Positions 44,579-54,100 of a stretch of DNA of 64,000 nt are shown here, in pieces (positions within the stretch are counted from its first letter, which is position 1; each line of letters starts with the position of its first letter). The notes beneath the pieces are model-generated. The model did no database searches, was not told where the DNA came from, and saw only the letters and a list, made by a program, of their open reading frames with translations. Source of the stretch: Metabacillus niabensis (GTDB taxonomy: Bacteria > Bacillota > Bacilli > Bacillales > Bacillaceae); NCBI RefSeq assembly GCF_020524345.1, contig NZ_JAIVLH010000017.1, positions 1-64,000 of the forward strand. The letters run 5' to 3'. The position numbers and the translations under genes are program-made.

Positions 44579-45190
44579 ATGACTTTGAACTATAACGATA
44601 TGATGAATTACTTACAGCAAATGCATCATTATGTTCAGCAGCAAGACAAAATGATTCAACAACTTACCAAACAAATAACAGGTCTTCGCACTGACATAGA
44701 AAAATTAAAAAATCAACCTGTCACAAATATTGAAAGAATTGAATATAAATTCGATCAATTAAAAGTAGAACAACTTGATGGTGTGTTAAATATTGGACTA
44801 AATCCAACTGATCCTGATCAAATCGATAACTTTGAGGTTCAACAAAACGGAATGAATGTAAATGGAGGTCAACAACAACTTCGTGATCAATTGTTAAAAA
44901 AATGTTCACATGATATTCATCACTTTTTAAGTCATGATTGTGCTCAATATATTCATCATGCCGAAAAACAATATGACTTAAAGCTTGATGAACCTCATCG
45001 TCAGCATATTATCGCAGATATTCGAAAACAAATTGATAGTCGAATTCAATATTACTTAAATCTTCAGCCTTTAACGAATCAGGATTCTCTTGAAACTAAG
45101 AAACAGGAAATTTTCGCTTTAGTAAAAAAGGATGTTGAGAATTCCATTAATCATTTTTTACAGCACTTGCCTAAAGATTCTGTTCAATAA
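44579..45190 (+). CDS. gerPC: Spore germination protein GerPC
   Basis: A 203-residue hydrophilic protein, the largest of the set and unlike the others. An N-terminal coiled coil (about 5-55, Gln- and Met-rich) is followed by a mixed region and a His-rich helical part (KKCSHDIHHFLSHDCAQYIHH). The coat protein role is inferred from the family. AAAGGTGGGTGA stands before the ATG. Confidence 0.9.
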   Translation: MTLNYNDMMNYLQQMHHYVQQQDKMIQQLTKQITGLRTDIEKLKNQPVTNIERIEYKFDQLKVEQLDGVLNIGLNPTDPDQIDNFEVQQNGMNVNGGQQQLRDQLLKKCSHDIHHFLSHDCAQYIHHAEKQYDLKLDEPHRQHIIADIRKQIDSRIQYYLNLQPLTNQDSLETKKQEIFALVKKDVENSINHFLQHLPKDSVQ

Positions 45191-45205
45191 GGAGTGACTT
45201 AAATT

Positions 45206-45382
45206 ATGAATTTTACAGTTGTGAATCGGAATATAGAGGTTGGAAACATCCGGGTCGTCGGGGTAGCGAGTTCATCAGTTTTCCTTATTGGTGATACACA
45301 GACCATTTTGCTATCATCTATCTTTGATACACCTCCTGAATCTCTCATTATCGGTCCGCTTGTACCGTTGGCTCCACAATGA
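45206..45382 (+). CDS. gerPD: Spore germination protein GerPD
   Basis: A 58-residue protein, MNFTVVNRNIEVGNIRVVGV at the start, then SSSVFLIGDTQTILL, the conserved GerP core. AAGGAGTG precedes the ATG. Its stop codon overlaps the gerPE start as ATGA. Confidence 0.9.
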   Translation: MNFTVVNRNIEVGNIRVVGVASSSVFLIGDTQTILLSSIFDTPPESLIIGPLVPLAPQ

Positions 45383-45753
45383 TTAATCGTCAGTCAAATG
45401 TTTCATCAGCTTATGTAAATTCTGTCGGGCTAAGTTCTGTTTTTCAGATTGGTGATTCTTTTCAGATAAAGCCTACAACAAATGTCCTGGCCGTACAGCG
45501 TGAGGAGGAAAGGTTTTTCGACTATGAAGGAGATACATCTATGTTTCAAGCCTTTCAGGAAGAAATTCCTCAACCAATTATCTATGAAAAGATAACAACG
45601 AATTTTTTCCATGAAAAACCAACGATCAATGTATCTTTTGTTAATATTGCAGCACTTTCAAGTTCTGCTGTTTTTCACATTGGATCAACAAAAGATATTA
45701 TAGCTGAAGCTAGAGTGAAACATATCCGACAATTAAAGGGTGAAAACGGATAG
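45379..45753 (+). CDS. gerPE: Spore germination protein GerPE
   Basis: A 124-residue protein with two GerP-type segments, VNSVGLSSVFQIGDSFQIKP near the N-terminus and VNIAALSSSAVFHIGSTKDI near the C-terminus, separated by an acidic linker. It starts inside the gerPD stop codon, indicating translational coupling. It is followed by a 92-bp gap with a second SigK-like promoter. Confidence 0.9.
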   Translation: MINRQSNVSSAYVNSVGLSSVFQIGDSFQIKPTTNVLAVQREEERFFDYEGDTSMFQAFQEEIPQPIIYEKITTNFFHEKPTINVSFVNIAALSSSAVFHIGSTKDIIAEARVKHIRQLKGENG

Positions 45754-45786
45754 AGAAGGCCCGGTAGATGTTTCAGTGTAGTCAGA

Positions 45787-45814
45787 ACATATTTAATATA
45801 CCTAGCATATTGTA
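45787..45814 (+). promoter_or_regulatory. Second candidate SigK promoter, upstream of gerPF
   Basis: AC (45787-45788), 17 bp and CATATTGTA (45806-45814) repeat the same perfect SigK pattern as before gerPA, 32 bp before gerPF. Confidence 0.55.
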
Positions 45815-45845
45815 ATGTAGTAGTAAACTGTAAAGGGTGTTTTAT

Positions 45846-46064
45846 ATGCCAGCAATTGTCGGTCCGATTAAGATTAACCATGTAGGTGGAGGCGTAGTTA
45901 ATTTTGGTGACACGTTCTATCTTGCTCCAAAAAGCCAGGCAAAGTCCGCCTCAGGGTCTGGCGGGGGAAGCACAGGTGATTTCCATATTATTAATAATGG
46001 AATAAGTGCAACTAATTTAATTGATCCTGATGTAGCTGATCAAAACATGGTTGCTAATAATTAA
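45846..46064 (+). CDS. gerPF: Spore germination protein GerPF
   Basis: A 72-residue GerPA-like protein, MPAIVGPIKINHVGGGVVNF at the start, with a Gly/Ser-rich middle and acidic tail ending DQNMVANN. AAAGGGTG stands before ATG 45846. An in-frame ATG at 45837 lacks spacing. A terminator follows at 46081. Confidence 0.9.
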   Translation: MPAIVGPIKINHVGGGVVNFGDTFYLAPKSQAKSASGSGGGSTGDFHIINNGISATNLIDPDVADQNMVANN

Positions 46065-46080
46065 ACAGAATGTTAAAAGA

Positions 46081-46110
46081 GGAGGATGCTGTTACAGCAT
46101 CTTCCTTTTA
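46081..46110 (+). terminator. Terminator after the gerP cluster
   Basis: GGAGGATGCTG (46081-46091) pairs with CAGCATCTTCC (46095-46105, one wobble), followed by TTTTA. Confidence 0.75.
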
Positions 46111-46126
46111 TCAAGATTTAAAACAA

Positions 46127-46161
46127 TAAAAAATGGTCAAGCAGTAAGCTCGACCATTTTT
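46127..46161 (-). terminator. Terminator after yisB
   Basis: AAAAATGGTC pairs with GACCATTTTT around a 13-nt loop. On the minus strand it ends in TTTTTTATTG and overlaps the yisB stop. It is usable in both directions. Confidence 0.8.
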
Positions 46162-46468
46162 AACGCCTTTTTTGTTTCCGTTCATTTGATTTTCTCGTTT
46201 GAACCAACTTTGTTGATGGTTGCTTACGAATCCATTTAATGAAGCTTTTGAGTTTTTCATCTTGTTTTAACTCTTGGATTGTTGAAAGCCTCGCTGCTAA
46301 TTCCTCGTTCGTATAGAGTGCATGAATTTGTTTATGGCAGGCTATACAGAGATTGGCTGTCGGTAAAAAGGTTCCGCCCATTTCCTTAGGTGTTAAATGG
46401 TGAATGGTTGTTTCAACCTCTTCTCTTTCACATAATTCACATGTACCGATTTCCTTTTTCTTCCCCAT
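46160..46468 (-). CDS. yisB: HNH endonuclease domain protein (YisB)
   Basis: A 102-residue protein. CELC near residues 10-13 and CIAC near 41-44 form a zinc site around the HNH motif IHHLTPKEMGG...NLCIACHKQIHALY. The C-terminal third is basic. Such small HNH proteins may nick or cut DNA; the role is unknown. It is downstream of sbcC in the same direction with a 22-bp gap, a position kept in B. subtilis, so a link with repair is suggestive only. Confidence 0.85.
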   Translation of the reverse strand: MGKKKEIGTCELCEREEVETTIHHLTPKEMGGTFLPTANLCIACHKQIHALYTNEELAARLSTIQELKQDEKLKSFIKWIRKQPSTKLVQTRKSNERKQKRR

Positions 46469-46490
46469 GTCTTCTTCAATCCTTTTAGCA

Positions 46491-49400
46491 TTAGAGAGAT
46501 TCTAAATAAACAGAAGTTCCTTTTCCGGAAGGTTCGGCCGGTACGACAATTAGTTTCCTTGGTAATCTGGCCCTTAATTCCTGGACATGACTTATTACCC
46601 CAACTGACAGGTTTTGTGCTTGAAGCTTTTCCAGTGCTGAAATCACGGTATCAAGTAACTCAACATCAAGTGTACCAAATCCTTCATCCAAGAAGAAAAA
46701 TTGAAGCGGGTATTCTCCCCTTAATTGGATTTGAGTTGATAATGATAACGCCAGAGCTAAAGATGTGAGGAAGGTTTCCCCACCGGATAGTGTTGAAACA
46801 GGGCGTCTGACTCCGCCATTTGCGTCATCCCTCATGATGAAGCCACCTTGAGAATCCACTTCGATTGCATATCGGCCACGTGTTAACAGAGATAAACGCT
46901 CAGAAGCATCACGACTGACTTGCTGCAGTTGTTCTTCTGCCACATATTCTACAAAGCTATTTCCTTTAAATACTGATTGAAGCTTTTCAAGTTTCTGCAG
47001 CATGTCATCAAGTTCTTTTTGTTTATTTTCAATAGCTGTAAATCGTTCATGTTTTTCAAGAAGCACGTCTAATGCATTTATTGCTGCTCCTTTATTTGCA
47101 ACGGCTTCGTCTGTTTGCAGCTTCATCTCATGTCTTATCATTTGAATATGATCCCATTGTTCTTGTGTGACCGCTTTCCCCTCTAATTTCTCTTCGATTT
47201 TGTTTAAGTCTGTGTTAAGTTGCTTCATTTTATCCCTAAACGCTTCTATTTTCACTTTCATTTGTTGTCTTTCATCAGAAGTTAATAAAGAAGCGAGTGT
47301 TTCTTCAATCGTTAAAAAGTCTGTTTCTTGTTTGGCTTGTTCCCAGGCTTTCTCAGACCCTTCAACTTGTCTGGCTGCTTGGTTTAATGATTTTTCATGT
47401 GCTGCTTGTTCACTTTGCAGTGTATGAAGCTCGTTTGACTCTTTTTGCCATAATTGATATAAATTATTTTCTTTCTCTATTAGATTCTTAATTTGTGATT
47501 CCATTTCCTGAATTTGTGCGGCAATGGTCATCTCAGTTGTTATTCCAATTAGCATTTCTTCCTTATCCTTAACGGACGAACGACGATTTTGCAACGTTGC
47601 GTTTAATGCAATTTGCTGCTCTGTTAGTTGCTGATTCATCTGTTCTTGTTCTTTCACTAAAGCTTGTTGTTCTTCAATAAAGGAGAAGCTTTTTTGAATT
47701 CTTTCTGTTAGCAGTTCATTGGCAGCATCTTTTTCCGAGATTTCTTGTTGTCGCTTTTCAACCTCTTCAAAAGGGATCAAAGTGAATTTCTCATTATAAT
47801 AAGACAAGCTTTGTTCATAGCTTTCCTTGTATGAATTCGCCTTATCTTCCCACTCTTTCGCATCCAAAATCGCTGAGGAGATACTGTCTCTCCTTCTTAC
47901 TTCCTCCTTCTGGCATTCGCGGTACAGTTTTACCAGTTTCTCTATAGCATCTCTTACTTGTAAATAATCCTGGGTAAGGCGTTTGAATTCAGTTTGCAGA
48001 AGGTGAGACATTTGCTCAATTGATACATCCTGAGCATTTTTGAGTATTTCGTCTACTTGAATATCTTCTGTTGCTTTCACTGCTTGCAAAAATTCAAATT
48101 CTGAAACAAGCTGTTCTGATAAACCTTCCGCCTTCACCTTTAAAGATTGTGGCTCATGCCCTAACATTTGTAGCTGTTCAAGCTGCTGCTTCATTGATTC
48201 TGACAGACTTTCCAGCTTGTCATGATCTGGTTTGGCATGAACAGGACTAGGATGTTGACAAGATCCACAAACCGGACAAGGCTCACCTTCTTTTAGATCG
48301 TTAACTAACTCATACGCAAGTTTTTTGCTTTTCGCCTTTTCTTCTTCCTTTACGGCTTTTTCCACTCTATTTTTAGCCATTGAAACTGTCTGCTTATATT
48401 CATTTTCCCGCTCTACTACATAGTAATAAAGCTTATTTAACTCACGAAACTGTGTCATTAACTGTTGTTTATTTCTTTGCAATTGCTCAGTTGTTAAACC
48501 GGCTTTCTCTTTTTCTGTCTGAATAGCTTTTGTTTTTCTATTTAGTAATTCAGCTGTTTCAACATATTGCTGCTTACTTCTAAGTACATGTTGTTTCGCA
48601 TCTATGGCACCACGTACTTGATCACGATCCTTTGTCGTCACCACATTGTTTTGCTGCTCATCTTTTAATACTTGTTGCTTATTAACCGCTTTTTCCACTA
48701 ACTGTTGAGCCTTTACTAATAATGTCTGATGATGTTCCCGCTGATTTTGCAGGGTAACGTACTCTTTTTCCGCTTCCTGAAGCAGCTTTCGCTCCCGTTC
48801 AAGCTCCTCTTCAACCTTTTGCAACTGTAATAGTTTCTCACGCTTTGTTACAAGCAATGGTTCCTGTTCCGCTTTTTTCGCTCGAATTCTCTCGTACTCC
48901 CGACTGGTTGTTTCGTACTTTTCTTTCATTTTTTCATAGCTTTTTTTAGCAGTAATCAAGTTGATTTCTGCTTCATTTTTTTCCTTTTTCCGTGCCTGAA
49001 GGGCTTCGGCATACGGTCTTAAAGCCTCTGCTTCCTCTGCAGACTTCAATTGTTTTTCTAAAGCGCCAATTTGTTCTTCTGCTTTTTTTACAGACAGCTT
49101 TTCTTTTTCGATTTCAGCCTTTTCCAACTGCAAATTCCAAAGAGTTTGTTTTTGCTCAAAGTCTTTTGTGACACTTTCTAACTCTTTTTGACGCTTTTCC
49201 AACAAAATTTTTGCTTCATTCACATGATTTTTCGCTTCTTCAACTGCCTCGACTGACGCATCACCTAAACCTGTTTTTTCTGCTTCCAGTTCATTTCGTT
49301 CAATACGGGTTGAAGCTAAGCGTTTTTTTAACTTTTTCAGCAATTGATCACCATATTGCTCTAGATGGAATAAACGCTGAAGCATTTGCCTTCTTTCTGC

Positions 49401-49889
49401 CCCTTTTAAAGATAAAAATTCAGCAAATTTCCCTTGTGGCAGCACAACGGCACGAGTAAAATCATCAATTGTCAACCCGAGCAATCCATAGATTTTTTCA
49501 TTTACATCAACCGCCTTGTCAGCCAGAACTATATGTTCTTCATCCTCTTCAATTAATCGGCAAATAGCTGTTTTCACTCTAATATCATCTGTTCGTTTAA
49601 ACACACGTTCAACAATATACCGTTTCTTTGCAGAAGCATTTTCAAGTTCAAAGGTGAAGGCAACCGTTAGCTGATCTTCCGCATGATTAAGGATGCCATG
49701 TGTATTGTTCATCGCTCGCTCCACTTTTCCATATAAAGCGAGTGTCATGGCATCTAAAATGGATGATTTTCCACTTCCGGTTGGACCAAAAATTCCGAAA
49801 ATCCCTCCATCGCAAAGAGAGTCAAATTGAATGGTCTGCTTTTCACGAAAACTATGCAAACCGGCAACACTTAATGATATAGGCTTCAT
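46491..49889 (-). CDS. sbcC: SbcC, ATPase subunit of the SbcCD nuclease
   Basis: A 1132-residue Rad50-like SMC protein. Walker A GPTGSGKSS is near residue 36. Two long coiled-coil arms meet at the zinc hook CPVCGSCQHP near the middle. The C-terminal lobe has the signature LSGGETFLTSLALAL and Walker B FFFLDEGFGTLD. With SbcD it cleaves hairpins and processes blocked DNA ends. The start overlaps the sbcD stop by 4 bp (ATGA). Confidence 0.96.
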   Translation of the reverse strand: MKPISLSVAGLHSFREKQTIQFDSLCDGGIFGIFGPTGSGKSSILDAMTLALYGKVERAMNNTHGILNHAEDQLTVAFTFELENASAKKRYIVERVFKRTDDIRVKTAICRLIEEDEEHIVLADKAVDVNEKIYGLLGLTIDDFTRAVVLPQGKFAEFLSLKGAERRQMLQRLFHLEQYGDQLLKKLKKRLASTRIERNELEAEKTGLGDASVEAVEEAKNHVNEAKILLEKRQKELESVTKDFEQKQTLWNLQLEKAEIEKEKLSVKKAEEQIGALEKQLKSAEEAEALRPYAEALQARKKEKNEAEINLITAKKSYEKMKEKYETTSREYERIRAKKAEQEPLLVTKREKLLQLQKVEEELERERKLLQEAEKEYVTLQNQREHHQTLLVKAQQLVEKAVNKQQVLKDEQQNNVVTTKDRDQVRGAIDAKQHVLRSKQQYVETAELLNRKTKAIQTEKEKAGLTTEQLQRNKQQLMTQFRELNKLYYYVVERENEYKQTVSMAKNRVEKAVKEEEKAKSKKLAYELVNDLKEGEPCPVCGSCQHPSPVHAKPDHDKLESLSESMKQQLEQLQMLGHEPQSLKVKAEGLSEQLVSEFEFLQAVKATEDIQVDEILKNAQDVSIEQMSHLLQTEFKRLTQDYLQVRDAIEKLVKLYRECQKEEVRRRDSISSAILDAKEWEDKANSYKESYEQSLSYYNEKFTLIPFEEVEKRQQEISEKDAANELLTERIQKSFSFIEEQQALVKEQEQMNQQLTEQQIALNATLQNRRSSVKDKEEMLIGITTEMTIAAQIQEMESQIKNLIEKENNLYQLWQKESNELHTLQSEQAAHEKSLNQAARQVEGSEKAWEQAKQETDFLTIEETLASLLTSDERQQMKVKIEAFRDKMKQLNTDLNKIEEKLEGKAVTQEQWDHIQMIRHEMKLQTDEAVANKGAAINALDVLLEKHERFTAIENKQKELDDMLQKLEKLQSVFKGNSFVEYVAEEQLQQVSRDASERLSLLTRGRYAIEVDSQGGFIMRDDANGGVRRPVSTLSGGETFLTSLALALSLSTQIQLRGEYPLQFFFLDEGFGTLDVELLDTVISALEKLQAQNLSVGVISHVQELRARLPRKLIVVPAEPSGKGTSVYLESL

Positions 49890-51067
49890 GCTTCATCACC
49901 TTCCTCTTGCACCTCATCCTGATTGACCAGTTCCAAAAACAGCTTAATAAGCTCGTCTTCAGGTTTGGCTCCACCTGTTTGTTTTTCATAAAACTGTGTA
50001 AACAATTGATCGATTGGCAGATTTGCTTGTCTAGTTGCTGCTACTTCTTGTTCTGCTTGGAAAACAGGACGAATATGGATAAAACCTGGATGCCATTTTC
50101 GTAATCGATGGATTTCTTCAATAGATAATGTGCTTGTTAAGTGTATTTCTAAATCAATCCAAGCTGTTGAATCTCTTCCTTCATCAAGCCATTGGTGAAC
50201 CTGACTTATTCCATCGGTCGCCTTCCATTTCACTAACGGCTTTCCAGATGATAACGGAATTTCTTTCATGACAACCGGTTGATTTGGTTCTGCATCAAGA
50301 ATTGTAACCGATTTGGTATAGCCGATTTCCGAAAAACTATATGCAAGCGGAGAGCCAGAATATCTTGTCAACGTACTTGCACGCTTCATATTTTGTGGGC
50401 GATGCAAGTGACCTAATGCTACATATTGAGCGGCTTGAGGCATACTCGTTGCCGCAACAGTATATGCCCCGCCTACTTCGATTGGCCGCTCTGAATCAGA
50501 AGAGCTTCCACCTGCTACATGAATATGGCTCATGGCAATATTGACTGTATCTTGCTGAAATTGCTTACTCATGATGGAAAATAAATCACGTATTCGTTCA
50601 TCATATTTATTTCGAAGGAGAACTTCATCGTGTTCCTGTGATAACACTTGCTCAAGGCGTGCTTCAGAAGGGTAAGCGAGTGCCGCAACCATTATTTGTT
50701 GGTTGACTGCAGGTATGTCTACCTTAATAACTTCAGTCTTCGGATATCCGATTAAATGAATGGAATGATTACCTGCCAAAGGAGATGCAGCAGATAATCG
50801 ATCCGGATTATCATGGTTTCCTGCAATGACAACAATGGGGCGTTTACCATGGTCCGATAATCTGGATAGTCCATCATAGAATAATTGTTCAGCCGCAGCA
50901 GGGGGGTTCACTGTATCAAAGGCATCACCGGCCATTAAAATGGCATCAACCTTTTCTTCCTCTACTATTCTGACAAGTTCATCAATAAATTGTGCCTGTT
51001 CTGCCAGCCGGCTTCTTCCTTCAAGAGCTCGACCCAGATGCCAATCTGCCGTATGCAATAAACGCAT
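49886..51067 (-). CDS. sbcD: SbcD, nuclease subunit of SbcCD
   Basis: A 393-residue Mre11-like metallophosphoesterase. Metal-binding motifs are LHTADWHLGR (residues 4-13), MAGDAFD near 48, GNHDNPDR near 84 and the later GHLHRP. The C-terminal third would bind SbcC coiled coils. It acts as a Mn-dependent nuclease with SbcC. The gene follows addA by 93 bp, a gap holding a hairpin at 51113-51135. Confidence 0.96.
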   Translation of the reverse strand: MRLLHTADWHLGRALEGRSRLAEQAQFIDELVRIVEEEKVDAILMAGDAFDTVNPPAAAEQLFYDGLSRLSDHGKRPIVVIAGNHDNPDRLSAASPLAGNHSIHLIGYPKTEVIKVDIPAVNQQIMVAALAYPSEARLEQVLSQEHDEVLLRNKYDERIRDLFSIMSKQFQQDTVNIAMSHIHVAGGSSSDSERPIEVGGAYTVAATSMPQAAQYVALGHLHRPQNMKRASTLTRYSGSPLAYSFSEIGYTKSVTILDAEPNQPVVMKEIPLSSGKPLVKWKATDGISQVHQWLDEGRDSTAWIDLEIHLTSTLSIEEIHRLRKWHPGFIHIRPVFQAEQEVAATRQANLPIDQLFTQFYEKQTGGAKPEDELIKLFLELVNQDEVQEEGDEA

Positions 51068-51112
51068 TTATAAACATTCCTTTCTGGTCTGTTTTCCACT
51101 TGAATAGCAAGA

Positions 51113-51135
51113 GCAATCGGCATTAGACCGATTGC
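51113..51135. other. 8-bp hairpin between addA and sbcD
   Basis: GCAATCGG (51113-51120), 7-nt loop, CCGATTGC (51128-51135). Neither side has an adjacent strong T-run, so it may act as an mRNA processing or stability element between the repair genes. Confidence 0.45.
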
Positions 51136-51160
51136 ACTTATGTTTTTCAATGAACTTTTT

Positions 51161-54100
51161 CTACATGTTGATCAAATAACCACCATCAAAGAAAAACAGG
51201 TACTTTTCCTGAAGAGGGCGGTGCAGTATATCTTCCACTGCCTTTGTATATAAATCTATCTGTATACGATAGCGGTCCTTTACTATTTCTTCAACAGCTA
51301 GTCTGTCCTGATTAAAGCGTCCTTTGATGGTATCTGTCTTATAATCTAGCAAAACAGTCCCCTGCTCGTCCTCAAATAAACAGTCAATGACACCTTGTAT
51401 TAAGATTGGTTCATCTTTCATATCTTTATAAAGTTGATCCGCGTCTAATGCGTAACTAAATGGAACCTCCCGATAAACCTGTCTCGCATGTACCATTCTT
51501 TGACCAAGATCTGAAGAGAAAAAAGCGATAATTTGATTGACATCAATCACTTTGGCCAGCTCAGGAGTAAGAATTTCCCTTTGAACAAGATCTTCTATCT
51601 TTTGTGTAATGGTTTTTTCTGTTATTTCTCCTTGGAGTTCGATATGCTGCATGACAGCATGCATCGCTGTTCCTCTCTCCGCAGGAGTGATGGACTTTGT
51701 TTGCATAAAACTTGGTCGATTAAAAAGAAGTGTTTGTGCATCCGTCCTCTTTATCAGCTGCTGATCACTATATTCATCTTGAACTTCACGCTGTCTTTTT
51801 AATTCTGTGACCGATTGCTTTGATCTGCTCACTGTTGCCTGCTTATAAGGATAAAACCATGAAAGCTGATGTTGAACGGCTTCCTTCCATTCACTTTCAA
51901 TTGGTACAGTTTCACCTTCTTGAATAGAAATCAGAAGCTCATGATTTAATTCCTGCTCGGCTTTAAATGTTTCTTTCAGCTCTTCCCCTTTTACATTTTC
52001 GATGAGCCAACGTGAGGGATGTCCTGCAATGTCTTCATTAAAACAAATCTGTCCTTCACTAAGTACAATACAATCTTTATGACGAATTAACGCCGGGCCG
52101 ATCCAATCCAAATAGCTTTTAGCTTTTGCACGTTCAAAGTCAGGTAACAGCCATTCTGTATGTGAAAGATGATTTCTCCAATTTGTCATTGTTTTATCAG
52201 GATCCTTTAACGTCCCTAACAAGTAGAGCTTTTCTTTTGCACGAGTAAGTGCGACATAGAGGACACGCATTTCTTCTGCAAGAAGCTCCATTCTCATTTT
52301 TTTCTTTAGTGCAATATAAGGTAATGTTGGGTAACTAACACGCAACTTAGGATTGATCAACTTTGTTCCGAATCCCAGCTCTTTATCAAGTAAATATTTT
52401 TTATTTAAATCCATCATATTAAATTGCTTGGAAAGACCTGCAACGAATACAACCGGAAACTCCAATCCTTTACTACTATGAATAGTCATTAATCTGACAA
52501 CATCCTCCTGCTCACCAAGAGCACGAGCTGCCCCTAAATCATCCCCGCGATCCTGCATTCTTTCAATAAAACGTAAAAAGCGGAACAAACCTCTAAATGA
52601 TGTTGCTTCATATTGTCGCGCCCGATCATATAGTGCACGGAGGTTTGCTTGACGCTGCTTACCTCCAGGCATTCCACCAACAAAATCAAAAAACTTTGTA
52701 TCACGGTAAAGCTGCCAAATTAAATCAGAAACAGAACCCTTTCTCGCTAAGTCACGCCATCCTTGTAACAAGTCAATAAATGGGTTTAGTTTATGAAATA
52801 ATTCTTGCTGGTCCTGTTCTCCAGTTACAATGAATGCTTTCACAGCTTCATAAAACGTGCCTTTTCGATCATAGGTTCGAATTAGTGCTAATTCATTTTC
52901 ACTTAGTCCGACAACAGGTGAGCGTAACGCTGAAGCTAACGGAATATCCTGAAAAGGGTTATCGATAATTTTTAGGACAGAGAGCATAATGGCTACTTCT
53001 GTTGCTTCAAAATATCCATTTGACAGATTCGCGTAGACGGGTATTCCAGCCTGTTTGAACTCCTCCATTATTTGTGGAGCCCATGGCATAGAACGAAGGA
53101 GAATCACCACATCACGATATGTGATATTTCGTGTTCCACCTATAGCTCGATCATAAATTTGAAACTGTTCATCTATTAATGTTTTAATCTTTTTAGCCAT
53201 CAATCTTGCTTCAAGTTGAACGGTTTCCAGCTCTTGCTCATCAAAAACTCCTTCATCATCTACTTCTTCCTTCTCAGAACCGGTTTCTTCACCACCACGT
53301 TCAATGAGTAAGAGTTCAGTACTCATCAGCTGATTATCCGGATAGTCAGCTCCGAGCTTTAATTCTGCATCATGATCATACACGATCTCTCCAACCGTCT
53401 CACCCATAATCTGCTTAAACAAATAGTTTGTTCCATCAAGCACTTCTGAACGGCTTCGAAAGTTCTTTGATAAATCAATTCGCATTCCACTGTTTTCCGG
53501 CATTTGTGTAAATCGTTTATACTTACTTAAAAAGAGAAAAGGCTCCGCCAATCGGAAGCGATAGATGGATTGTTTTACATCTCCTACCATAAAAAGATTT
53601 CCGGTTGCTTCTTCTTCCTTTGTGACGTATTTCAAAATAGATTCCTGTACAAGATTCGTATCTTGATATTCATCAACTAACACTTCAACAAACTGTTGTT
53701 TATAATAAAGCGCCGCCTCACTTGGTTGCCCTTTTTCTGTTTGAAGAATTTGCAGGCAGTAATGCTCCAGATCAGCAAAATCAACAATGCCTTTTTCCTT
53801 TTTCATGCCTTCATAACGATCTGCAAACTGCTGAACAAGAGAAACCAGTTTTTTCACTACAGGTTTTAAGTGTTGGAAGTCTTGAATATATGCTGCCAGC
53901 GGACGAGTAAAAAGTTCATCCCGAAGCTGTTCGATTTGTTTTTTGGCTGCATTTCGTAATGCCGTCACTTGATCTGTAAGGCTTTTATCATATTGATCAC
54001 CTTTTACAATTTTTCCACGAGTCATTTTGAATTTTTTAAGTTGTTCTCCAAGCAAATCCCATGAATCCTTATGTGCAAGAATCCCAGCAATCTGTTTTAA

